DNA of 6,491 nucleotides. It comes from Pediococcus sp. GTDB lineage: Bacteria > Bacillota > Bacilli > Lactobacillales > Lactobacillaceae. Shown here piece after piece: positions 1-6,491 of this stretch. The stretch covers positions 1 through 6,491 of the forward strand of contig JALAGR010000177.1 in assembly GCA_022712335.1 (NCBI GenBank). Reading direction: 5' to 3'. The first letter of the stretch is position 1, and every line of letters begins with the position of its first letter. The position numbers and the translations under genes were made by a program. The notes below the pieces were generated by a model that ran no database searches, was not told the origin of the DNA, and saw only the letters and a list, made by a program, of their open reading frames with translations.

Positions 1-291
1 AATAGTGATAATGTAAGTTACCTTAAAAAGTTCCCTAAAATCGGGCCTAAAGCTGCTCAACAAATCATTCTTGATTTGAAGGGGAAAGTTACGGTTGAAA
101 ATGAAGTAGGGACACTCTTTGAGTTGCCAACTACTTCTAATACAGCATTAGATGAGGCGCTAGAAGCTCTAGTAGCGCTGGGATATTCTGAAAAAGAAGT
201 TAAAAAGCTATCTAAAAAATTAGGTGAAGAGACTGATAATACGACGGATCAATATATTAGTTCTGGCTTGAAATTATTGATGAAAGGATAA
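1..291 (+). CDS. ruvA: Holliday junction branch migration protein RuvA (C-terminal half, 5' truncated by window edge)
   Basis: RuvA binds the four-way Holliday junction as a tetramer and loads the RuvB motor during recombinational repair in the cytoplasm. Frame 1 is open from the first base and gives 96 residues before TAA, about half of a usual ~200-residue RuvA, so the N-terminal OB-fold domain lies outside the window. The visible part begins in domain II with the second helix-hairpin-helix (KIGPKAAQQIILDLKGK, about residues 13-29 of the fragment). An acidic flexible linker follows (about 30-47). The last ~49 residues are the UBA-like domain III that contacts RuvB (TALDEALEALVALGYSEKEV onward). 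The TTG at 76 is internal and is not a start. ruvB follows after 9 bases. Identification is firm from the HhH pattern plus the adjacent ruvB. Confidence 0.95.
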   Translation, partial: NSDNVSYLKKFPKIGPKAAQQIILDLKGKVTVENEVGTLFELPTTSNTALDEALEALVALGYSEKEVKKLSKKLGEETDNTTDQYISSGLKLLMKG

Positions 292-293
292 GG
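290..293 (+). promoter_or_regulatory. ribosome-binding site that decides the ruvB start
   Basis: AAGG, overlapping the last two bases of the ruvA stop codon, lies 7 bases before ATG 301 but only 4 bases before the in-frame TTG at 298. The spacing favours ATG 301. The overlap with the ruvA stop suggests that ruvA and ruvB translation are coupled, which fits their joint complex. Confidence 0.6.
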
Positions 294-300
294 CGAATTG

Positions 301-1314
301 ATGGAAGACGAACGGATCACTTCTGCGGAAGTTCAAAATCCAACTGAAGAAGATGAAGAGTTATCATTACGGCCTCAAACATTGCGTCAATACATTGGTC
401 AAGCTCAGATAAAACACGAGCTCGAGGTATATATCGCAGCTGCTAAAAACCGTAAAGAAGCATTAGATCATGTTCTTCTATATGGTCCTCCGGGACTAGG
501 GAAAACTACATTAGCCATGGTGATTGCTAATGAAATGGATGTTCAAATTCGTACAACTAGTGGTCCAGCTATTGAGAAGCCAGGCGATTTAGTAGCACTT
601 TTAAATGAATTGCAACCGGGAGATATTCTATTTATTGATGAAATCCATCGCTTGCCTAAAGTAGTGGAAGAAATGCTTTATTCAGCAATGGAAGATTTCT
701 TTGTTGATATTGTGGTTGGACAAGGACCGACTGCCCATCCGATTCATTTCCCTCTACCACCTTTCACCTTAATTGGAGCTACAACAAGGGCGGGGTTACT
801 TTCTGCTCCGCTAAGAGATCGCTTTGGAATTGTAGAACATATGAATTATTACAATGAAGAGGAACTGGCTGATATTGTACGTCGTTCTGCTGGAATTTTT
901 AATTCGCATATTGACGATCAAGGAGCTCATGAAATTGCTAGCCGTTCACGAGGAACTCCACGAATTTCAAATCGACTTTTGAAACGGGTTCGTGACTTTG
1001 CTGAAGTTGAAAATGGTGGTCAAATTGATCGCGAATTAGTTGCTAAGTCTTTAAAATTACTTCAAGTAGATAATCGCGGATTAGATCGGACAGACAAAAA
1101 AGTTCTTATGACCATGATCGAATTGTATGGTGGTGGTCCAGTTGGTATTTCAACAATTGCAGCTAACATTGGAGAAGAACCAGATACAATTTCAGAGATG
1201 TATGAACCATATTTATTACAAATTGGATTCTTAACAAGAACTCCACGAGGTCGAGTGGTTACCGAACGGGCCTATGAACACCTAGGCTTAATTGACCAAT
1301 ACATGAATAAATAA
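301..1314 (+). CDS. ruvB: Holliday junction branch migration ATPase RuvB
   Basis: RuvB is the hexameric AAA+ motor that pumps DNA through the RuvA-bound Holliday junction, using ATP. The product is 337 residues from ATG 301, the usual length for the family (E. coli about 336). An in-frame TTG at 298 would add one residue but is too close to the ribosome-binding site. Landmarks in order, numbered from ATG 301, are: Walker A GPPGLGKT (62-69), Walker B LFIDEIHR (110-117), sensor 1 GATTRAG (159-165), the PLRDRFG arginine-finger segment (170-176), sensor 2 GTPRISNR (218-225), and a C-terminal winged-helix DNA-binding domain (about 260-330, [17 protein letters not shown] and RTPRGRV). All key residues are intact. 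It sits between ruvA and queA in one transcription unit. Family assignment is essentially certain. Confidence 0.98.
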   Translation: MEDERITSAEVQNPTEEDEELSLRPQTLRQYIGQAQIKHELEVYIAAAKNRKEALDHVLLYGPPGLGKTTLAMVIANEMDVQIRTTSGPAIEKPGDLVALLNELQPGDILFIDEIHRLPKVVEEMLYSAMEDFFVDIVVGQGPTAHPIHFPLPPFTLIGATTRAGLLSAPLRDRFGIVEHMNYYNEEELADIVRRSAGIFNSHIDDQGAHEIASRSRGTPRISNRLLKRVRDFAEVENGGQIDRELVAKSLKLLQVDNRGLDRTDKKVLMTMIELYGGGPVGISTIAANIGEEPDTISEMYEPYLLQIGFLTRTPRGRVVTERAYEHLGLIDQYMNK

Positions 1315-1328
1315 ACGAGGAATTAAAA

Positions 1329-2363
1329 ATGACACTAACTACTGAAGATTTTAATTATGATTTACCCCATGAGTTAATTGCTCAAACTCCAATCAAGGAA
1401 CGTGATGAATCTCGCCTTTTGGTCTTAGATCATGAGACAGGTGCGATGGAAGACAAGCATTTCTACGATATTATTGATCAGTTGAATCCTGGTGATGCCG
1501 TTGTGATGAATAACTCAAGAGTAATGCCTGCTCGGATTTATGGAATCAAGGACCAAACTGGTGGTCACTTTGAAGTGTTATTATTACACAACATTGAAGG
1601 CGACCGCTGGGAAACATTAGTTAAACCTGCTAAACGCGCTAAAGAAGGAACTAAAATTATCTTTGGCGATGGAGCGCTAACTGCTACAGTTACCAAAGAA
1701 CTGGAGCATGGTGGACGTGAAATTATGTTTGATTATGATGGAATTTTCATGGAAGTTTTAGAAAAACTTGGTGAAATGCCATTGCCACCATACATCAAAG
1801 AAAAATTAGATGATCCTGAACGTTATCAAACAGTATATTCTAAAGAACCCGGTTCTGCAGCTGCACCAACAGCTGGTTTACATTGGACAAAAGAATTACT
1901 AGAAAAAGTTGAACAAAAAGGAATTAAATTAGTTTACTTAACATTACACGTTGGGTTAGGAACTTTCCGTCCGGTAGATGAAGATAATATCGAAGATCAT
2001 AAGATGCACAGTGAATTCTATCAATTGTCAGAGGAAGCTGCTGCAACTTTAAATGAAGTTAAGCAAAATGGTGGACGAATTGTAGCTACTGGGACAACTT
2101 CAATCCGCACACTTGAAACAATTGGATCGAAGTTTGACGGTGAGATTAAAGCTGATAGTGGTTGGACTGATATTTTTATTAAACCTGGTTATGAATGGAA
2201 AGTAGTTGATGCATTTATCACTAACTTCCATTTGCCAAAGTCAACACTTGTAATGTTGGTAGCTGCCTTTACAGGAAGAGAAAATATCCTAAACGCATAC
2301 CAACACGCCATTGAAGAAAAGTATCGTTTCTTCAGTTTTGGTGACGCAATGTTTATTAAATAA
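1329..2363 (+). CDS. queA: S-adenosylmethionine:tRNA ribosyltransferase-isomerase QueA
   Basis: QueA transfers and rearranges the ribosyl part of S-adenosylmethionine onto the 7-aminomethyl-7-deazaguanine already placed in tRNA, giving epoxyqueuosine at the wobble position of GUN anticodons. The 344 residues match the family's usual ~340-350. Typical segments are DLPHELIAQ near the N-terminus (11-19), [10 protein letters not shown] (61-70), PLPPYIK (151-157), [13 protein letters not shown] (175-187), [12 protein letters not shown] (205-216), [11 protein letters not shown] (253-263), [17 protein letters not shown] (298-314) and the C-terminal [10 protein letters not shown] (332-341). A CGAGG ribosome-binding site (1316-1320) lies 8 bases before the ATG and just after the ruvB stop. 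The next gene, tgt, encodes the preceding step of the same pathway. No defects are seen. Confidence 0.98.
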   Translation: MTLTTEDFNYDLPHELIAQTPIKERDESRLLVLDHETGAMEDKHFYDIIDQLNPGDAVVMNNSRVMPARIYGIKDQTGGHFEVLLLHNIEGDRWETLVKPAKRAKEGTKIIFGDGALTATVTKELEHGGREIMFDYDGIFMEVLEKLGEMPLPPYIKEKLDDPERYQTVYSKEPGSAAAPTAGLHWTKELLEKVEQKGIKLVYLTLHVGLGTFRPVDEDNIEDHKMHSEFYQLSEEAAATLNEVKQNGGRIVATGTTSIRTLETIGSKFDGEIKADSGWTDIFIKPGYEWKVVDAFITNFHLPKSTLVMLVAAFTGRENILNAYQHAIEEKYRFFSFGDAMFIK

Positions 2364-2373
2364 AGAACTATGA

Positions 2374-3528
<1,155 letters not shown>

Positions 3529-3582
3529 GACCACTGGTTTAGAAAACGTATTTTTGTTACAGTAGACTTAGACAAGTATAGC

Positions 3583-3589
3583 GAGGTGA
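3583..3589 (+). promoter_or_regulatory. strong ribosome-binding site of yajC
   Basis: GAGGTGA is a seven-base match to the Shine-Dalgarno complement of the 16S rRNA 3' end. Its GAGG core ends 7 bases before ATG 3594. It is the best ribosome-binding site in the window and suggests that yajC is translated more strongly than the upstream operon genes. Confidence 0.75.
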
Positions 3590-3593
3590 AAAA

Positions 3594-3968
3594 ATGTTAC
3601 TAGCAGCTGCACAAGGTGGTTTCGGAATGAGTTCAATCATTTTCTTTGTTTTAATCATTGGATTGATGTACTTCATGATGATCAGACCACAACGTAAACA
3701 ACAACAAAAGCGCCAAGAAATGATGAACCAATTGAACGTTGGAGATAACGTTGTAACAATTGGACGACTTCATGGTGTAGTTGATTCAATTAATGAAGAA
3801 GAAAAAACTGTTACTTTAGACTGTGACGGTATTTATCTAGTTTTTGATCGTATGGCAATCATGCGTGTTGAAAAGAAAACTTTCACTAAACCTGAAACAA
3901 CTAACACTAACGAAGAAGCTCCTGCAAAGGAAGCTAATCTTGAAGAAACAACCGAAAAAGAAGAATAA
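3594..3968 (+). CDS. yajC: Sec translocon accessory protein YajC
   Basis: YajC is a small single-pass membrane protein associated with the SecYEG/SecDF/YidC translocon; its exact task is unresolved even in well-studied species. The 124 residues begin MLLAAAQGGFG, followed by one membrane helix (about 13-30, SSIIFFVLIIGLMYFMMI). The family's RPQRKQQQK stretch comes next (31-39), placing the rest in the cytoplasm. The conserved soluble domain is LNVGDNVVTIGRLHGVVDSI (47-66), with Arg58 where many homologues have Gly (GGLHG). The last ~25 residues (from about Pro100) are a low-complexity acidic tail rich in Glu and Thr. It lies 65 bases after tgt and is the last gene before a terminator. In many bacteria secDF follows yajC; here it does not. 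Confidence 0.95.
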   Translation: MLLAAAQGGFGMSSIIFFVLIIGLMYFMMIRPQRKQQQKRQEMMNQLNVGDNVVTIGRLHGVVDSINEEEKTVTLDCDGIYLVFDRMAIMRVEKKTFTKPETTNTNEEAPAKEANLEETTEKEE

Positions 3969-3980
3969 TTTTTCAAACTT

Positions 3981-4013
3981 AGACCACGAATTTCGATTCG
4001 AGGGTCTTTTTTT
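3981..4013 (+). terminator. intrinsic terminator after yajC
   Basis: The hairpin has an outer stem AGACC (3981-3985) with GGTCT (4003-4007) and an inner stem CGAAT (3987-3991) with ATTCG (3996-4000). A TTCG tetraloop (3992-3995) closes it, and a small internal loop (A3986 against AG 4001-4002) separates the stems. Seven T run from 4007 to 4013, six of them past the stem. It starts 12 bases after the yajC stop. The complementary strand has an A-rich rather than T-rich tail, so it should work only in the + direction. It separates the ruvA-yajC unit from zwf-dinB. Confidence 0.92.
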
Positions 4014-4014
4014 C

Positions 4015-4043
4015 TTGTTTGAAGTTTTTAAATGATAGATAAT
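4015..4043 (+). promoter_or_regulatory. candidate sigma-A promoter of zwf-dinB
   Basis: TTGTTT (4015-4020, 3 of 6 to the -35 consensus) lies 17 bases before GATAAT (4038-4043, 5 of 6 to the -10 consensus). Transcription would start near 4050, leaving a leader of about 28 bases. A promoter is expected here because a strong terminator ends immediately upstream. The -10 match and spacing are good but the -35 is weak. Confidence 0.5.
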
Positions 4044-4065
4044 TGAAGTATTGAAAATTGAAAGC

Positions 4066-4070
4066 GGGGA
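4066..4070 (+). promoter_or_regulatory. ribosome-binding site that decides the zwf start
   Basis: GGGGA lies 7 bases before ATG 4078 and can pair with the anti-Shine-Dalgarno sequence, allowing a G-U pair. The other in-frame candidate, TTG 4051, has only A/T-rich sequence upstream and would lie almost at the predicted transcription start. Confidence 0.6.
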
Positions 4071-4077
4071 TACAAAA

Positions 4078-5565
4078 ATGAATCAAAAGGCTTTATTTGT
4101 TATTTTTGGTGGTACTGGTGATTTAGCTTATCGAAAATTATATCCAGCACTATTTAATCTATACGAAAAGGGTTATTTAAAAGAAGATTTTGCTGTTATT
4201 GGAACGGCGCGTCGCCCATGGTCAAATGATCATTATCATGAAGTTGTCATGAGTGCGATAGAAGATGCAGGTCGTGATGCAGGTCGAACAAATGATGATT
4301 TACCTCGTAAATTTGCTAGTCACTTCTATTATCAAGCGCACAATGTAGATGATGCCGATCACTACATTGCATTACGAAAATTAGCAGATGAACTAGATGA
4401 AAAATATGATCTTGAAGGAAATCGTATTTTCTACTTGGCAATGGCTCCAAGATTCTTTGGTACAATTGCAGGCCATCTAAAAGATCAAGAACTTCTTACA
4501 GAAGGAGATGGCTTTAATCGATTAATTATTGAAAAGCCCTTTGGACGTGATTATCCCAGCGCTAAAGAACTAAATGATTCAATTTCAGGATCATTTAAAG
4601 AAGAACAAATTTTTAGAATTGATCATTATCTTGGAAAAGAACCGATTCAATCGATTGCAGGACTTCGTTTTGGTAACGCATTATTTAACTCGCTTTGGAA
4701 TAAGGAACATATTGATAACATTCAAGTTACTTTATCAGAATCTTTAGGCGTAGAAGAACGTGCTGGATACTATGAAACAGCCGGAGCAATGCGTGATATG
4801 GTTCAAAATCATATTATGCAAATTGTTTCATTACTTACAATGGAACGTCCAGAAGTTTATGATTCAGAACATTTACGCGAAAAGAAAATTGAAGCTTTAG
4901 AAAATATCCAAATGTACTCTAAAGAAGAGGCTAAGAAAAACTTTATCCGTGGTCAATATGGTGAAGATGAGTACCAAACACAACTTGGATATCGTGATGA
5001 AGAAGGTACTGATGATCATTCTACAATTGAAACATTTGTTGCAGGTAAGCTAATTACGCATAATCCATCATTAGATGGAGTACCAGTTTACATTCGTACT
5101 GGGAAACGATTGACTAAAAAATCAACGCAGGTAAATATTGTATTTAAAAATGATGATCACAATATTTTTGCTAAGGATCCATCAGAAAAGCTTGAAACTA
5201 ACGTGTTAACAATGCATATCGAACCTGACCAAGGTTTTACCTTAGAATTTAATACCAAGACTGGAAATCAAGGTTATAACTTATCTCCAGTACACTTGCG
5301 TTATCGTAAAACATCTGCTGAAAAAGCATGCATTCCTGATGCGTACGAAGGTTTGATTCGGGATGCTTTAATGGGTGATAAAACTAACTTTGCTCACTGG
5401 CATGAAGTAAGTCAGGCTTGGAAGATTATGGACGTGGTTCGAAAAGCATGGGACGAAGAAGAACCTGAATTTCCAAATTACGTCAGTGGTAGCATGGGTC
5501 CCAAAGCAGCTACCCAACTTTTGACAGATGATGGACGTGAATGGATCTTTAAGCCCCGTAGTTAA
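4078..5565 (+). CDS. zwf: glucose-6-phosphate 1-dehydrogenase Zwf
   Basis: Zwf oxidises glucose 6-phosphate to 6-phosphogluconolactone with reduction of NADP+, feeding the oxidative pentose phosphate or, in heterofermenters, phosphoketolase route in the cytoplasm. From ATG 4078 it has 495 residues, close to the ~486 of the Leuconostoc enzyme, which it resembles throughout. The N-terminal Rossmann motif is [10 protein letters not shown] (11-20) with the conserved Lys20. GTARRPW (42-48) has arginines placed to hold the NADP 2'-phosphate, so NADP use is supported, while added NAD use cannot be judged. Next come EKPFG (152-156), the substrate motif RIDHYLGKE (180-188, Asp182 and His183), and [16 protein letters not shown] (230-245) ending in the catalytic His245. 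Later come VYIRTGKRL (337-345), SGSMGP (470-475) and WIFK near the end. It heads a unit with dinB, 17 bases downstream. Residues 63-70 are a DAGR repeat. Confidence 0.97.
   Translation: MNQKALFVIFGGTGDLAYRKLYPALFNLYEKGYLKEDFAVIGTARRPWSNDHYHEVVMSAIEDAGRDAGRTNDDLPRKFASHFYYQAHNVDDADHYIALRKLADELDEKYDLEGNRIFYLAMAPRFFGTIAGHLKDQELLTEGDGFNRLIIEKPFGRDYPSAKELNDSISGSFKEEQIFRIDHYLGKEPIQSIAGLRFGNALFNSLWNKEHIDNIQVTLSESLGVEERAGYYETAGAMRDMVQNHIMQIVSLLTMERPEVYDSEHLREKKIEALENIQMYSKEEAKKNFIRGQYGEDEYQTQLGYRDEEGTDDHSTIETFVAGKLITHNPSLDGVPVYIRTGKRLTKKSTQVNIVFKNDDHNIFAKDPSEKLETNVLTMHIEPDQGFTLEFNTKTGNQGYNLSPVHLRYRKTSAEKACIPDAYEGLIRDALMGDKTNFAHWHEVSQAWKIMDVVRKAWDEEEPEFPNYVSGSMGPKAATQLLTDDGREWIFKPRS
4264..4287 (+). repeat. 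tandem 12-base direct repeat within zwf
   Basis: GATGCAGGTCGT (4264-4275) is followed directly by GATGCAGGTCGA (4276-4287), 11 of 12 bases identical. It stays in frame and encodes Asp-Ala-Gly-Arg twice (residues 63-70), in a stretch that aligns poorly with the Leuconostoc enzyme and lies far from the active-site motifs. Slipped-strand duplication is the simplest origin. Confidence 0.8.
5521..5549 (+). promoter_or_regulatory. possible internal promoter for dinB at the 3' end of zwf
   Basis: TTGACA (5521-5526) is a perfect -35 hexamer. The hexamer 17 bases on is GATCTT (5544-5549), only 3 of 6 to the -10 consensus and without an extended -10 TG. A start near 5556 would leave a leader of about 27 bases before dinB. 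These bases also encode the Zwf C-terminus (Leu-Thr-Asp region), so the -35 match may be chance. Confidence 0.22.
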
Positions 5566-5582
5566 TAGAACGGTTGATAACA

Positions 5583-6491
5583 ATGGAAACAGAAGTTTTA
5601 ACTCCCATCAACATTGATGATTCACGTAAAATAATTCATGTTGATATGGATGCATTTTATGCATCCATTGAGATGCGGGATAATCCTAAATTTAAAACTC
5701 AGCCGTTAGTAGTTGCTCATGATCCACGCAAAACAGGTGGACATGGAGTAGTAACTACAGCAAATTATATTGCTCGTCAATTTGGCGTGCATTCGGCCAT
5801 GCCAGCTATGAAAGCTTTAGAGTTGTGTCCTGAAGCAGTCTTCAAAGACCCTGATTTTACCAAATACCGGTCAGTTTCAGAACAAATTCATCGTATTTTT
5901 CATGAGTATACGGACAAAATTGAGCCAGTTGCGTTTGACGAAGCCTATTTAGATGTTTCTGAAGATAAAAAGGGAATCGGGGATGCAATTTTGATTGCGC
6001 ATGAGATTCAAAAAGTTATTTTTGATGAAACGCAATTAACTTGTTCAACCGGTATTTCTTATAATAAATTTCTAGCTAAAATGGCGTCAGAGTATTCTAA
6101 ACCGGTCGGAGTAGCTATCATCGAAAAAGACGATGTGGGAGAATTTTTGAAACACATTCCGATTGAACGTTTTCGTGGTGTCGGCAAAAAGACGGTTCCA
6201 AAGATGCATGAACTAAATGTTTTTCAAGGTGCTGACTTAATCAAGATGACTGAAAATGACTTGATTCATTATTTTGGTAAATTTGGGTACACACTGTTCC
6301 GTTGGGTTCGCGGACAAGATGATCGACCTGTAGAATATCAGCGTGAGCGAAAGTCGATCGGTAAAGAAGAAACATACGGCAAACCTTTAACGACTGATGC
6401 AGAGGTCGAAGAGCGCCTTAAAGTGATTGCTAAAAAACTTCTTCAATCGGTATTAAAAAGGCAAAAACATGGTAAAACAGTGGTGTTGAAG
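5583..6491 (+). CDS. dinB: DNA polymerase IV DinB (3' truncated by window edge)
   Basis: DinB is a Y-family translesion DNA polymerase: low fidelity, no proofreading, able to copy past damaged template bases. The frame stays open from ATG 5583 to the last base, giving 303 residues; the family is usually 350-380, so roughly the last fifth, including any C-terminal beta-clamp-binding peptide, is missing. Motifs are [12 protein letters not shown] (19-30, metal ligand Asp21, steric-gate Tyr26), [10 protein letters not shown] (56-65), [11 protein letters not shown] (114-124, catalytic Asp119 and Glu120) and [18 protein letters not shown] (159-176). The thumb helix-hairpin-helix is [12 protein letters not shown] (197-208), and the little finger begins near [16 protein letters not shown] (254-269). 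The ribosome-binding site is poor (GGTTGAT, 5572-5578, at best), so coupling to zwf translation, which stops 17 bases earlier, is likely. An in-frame TTG at 5574 is a less likely start. No LexA box is visible nearby. Confidence 0.96.
   Translation, partial: METEVLTPINIDDSRKIIHVDMDAFYASIEMRDNPKFKTQPLVVAHDPRKTGGHGVVTTANYIARQFGVHSAMPAMKALELCPEAVFKDPDFTKYRSVSEQIHRIFHEYTDKIEPVAFDEAYLDVSEDKKGIGDAILIAHEIQKVIFDETQLTCSTGISYNKFLAKMASEYSKPVGVAIIEKDDVGEFLKHIPIERFRGVGKKTVPKMHELNVFQGADLIKMTENDLIHYFGKFGYTLFRWVRGQDDRPVEYQRERKSIGKEETYGKPLTTDAEVEERLKVIAKKLLQSVLKRQKHGKTVVLK
5646..5668 (+). repeat. perfect 10 bp inverted repeat inside dinB
   Basis: ATGGATGCAT (5646-5655) and ATGCATCCAT (5659-5668) are exact reverse complements separated by TTT. 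They begin 63 bases after the dinB start codon and cover the codons for the Met-Asp-Ala-Phe-Tyr-Ala-Ser metal-binding and steric-gate motif. There is no T-run after the stem, so it is not an intrinsic terminator. It could form a tight mRNA hairpin; whether it acts or is a codon coincidence is open. Confidence 0.75.

Noticed and set aside
157..178. GCGCTA/TAGCGC inverted repeat in ruvA, with nested CTAGA/TCTAG
   Set aside because: The stem is only 5 or 6 bases, the two pairings exclude each other, and it lies in codons for the conserved UBA-like domain. It is compatible with chance.
3535..3582. Possible promoter for yajC in the 65-base gap after tgt
   Set aside because: TGTTACAGT (3555-3563) resembles an extended -10 but has no good -35. 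The alternative TTGTTA (3554-3559) with TATAGC (3577-3582) has ideal spacing but would start transcription inside the ribosome-binding site. Read-through from tgt is simpler, as no terminator is present.
3844..4035. 63-residue open frame overlapping the 3' end of yajC
   Set aside because: It lies in another frame of yajC, runs through the terminator, has a Lys/Leu-rich composition typical of shifted acidic codons, and lacks a ribosome-binding site.
4051..4077. TTG 4051 as the zwf start (504-residue protein)
   Set aside because: No ribosome-binding site precedes it and it lies at the predicted transcription start, while ATG 4078 has GGGGA 7 bases upstream and gives the family's usual N-terminus.
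5567..5582. GAACGGTTGATAAC before dinB as a LexA box
   Set aside because: The left half GAAC is present, but the right half should be GTTC four bases later and reads GATA. I see no GAAC-N4-GTTC elsewhere in the zwf-dinB region.
5368..5583. Minus-strand 71-residue open frame opposite the end of zwf
   Set aside because: It is antisense to a conserved enzyme, has no recognisable motif and no clear ribosome-binding site; I judge it a chance frame.
6321..6359. GATCGAC/GTCGATC inverted repeat in dinB
   Set aside because: Seven-base arms with a 25-base loop inside the coding sequence; too weak to support a structure.

Overview
The window is a compact, AT-rich piece of Gram-positive chromosome. All genes are on the + strand, and it reads as ordinary core genome of a lactic acid bacterium, most likely in the Lactobacillaceae. 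The evidence is protein-level resemblance (Tgt starting [11 protein letters not shown], a Leuconostoc-like G6PDH, a DinB with [15 protein letters not shown]), Shine-Dalgarno-led genes with very short gaps, and the gene order ruvA-ruvB-queA-tgt-yajC. Genus and species cannot be settled from this sequence. I see no mobile element, CRISPR array, tRNA, rRNA or foreign-looking segment, and no stretch over 300 bases without a gene.

Region 1 (1-3968) is one apparent operon. It holds the 3' half of ruvA (cut by the left edge), ruvB, queA, tgt and yajC, with gaps of 9, 14, about 22 and 65 bases. RuvA and RuvB form the Holliday-junction branch-migration motor. Tgt and QueA do consecutive steps of queuosine modification of tRNA: Tgt inserts the 7-deazaguanine base preQ1, and QueA then builds the epoxyqueuosine cyclopentane ring from S-adenosylmethionine. 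YajC is the small Sec-translocon membrane partner; no secDF follows it here. A strong intrinsic terminator at 3981-4013 (10 bp stem, TTCG loop, seven T) ends the unit.

Region 2 (4014-6491) is a second unit. A candidate promoter follows directly on the terminator, then comes zwf (glucose-6-phosphate dehydrogenase, the NADPH-forming entry to the pentose phosphate or phosphoketolase route). Only 17 bases later and with no terminator comes dinB (Y-family DNA polymerase IV), cut by the right edge after 303 codons.

Two start codons were revised. tgt most likely starts at a TTG (2386), because the apparent upstream ATG forms part of its ribosome-binding site. ruvB and zwf start at ATG 301 and ATG 4078 rather than at upstream TTG codons. 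No new biological system is evident. The points most worth checking are the zwf-dinB linkage, a perfect 10 bp inverted repeat inside the catalytic-motif codons of dinB, a consensus -35 box at the end of zwf, and a small in-frame tandem duplication in zwf.
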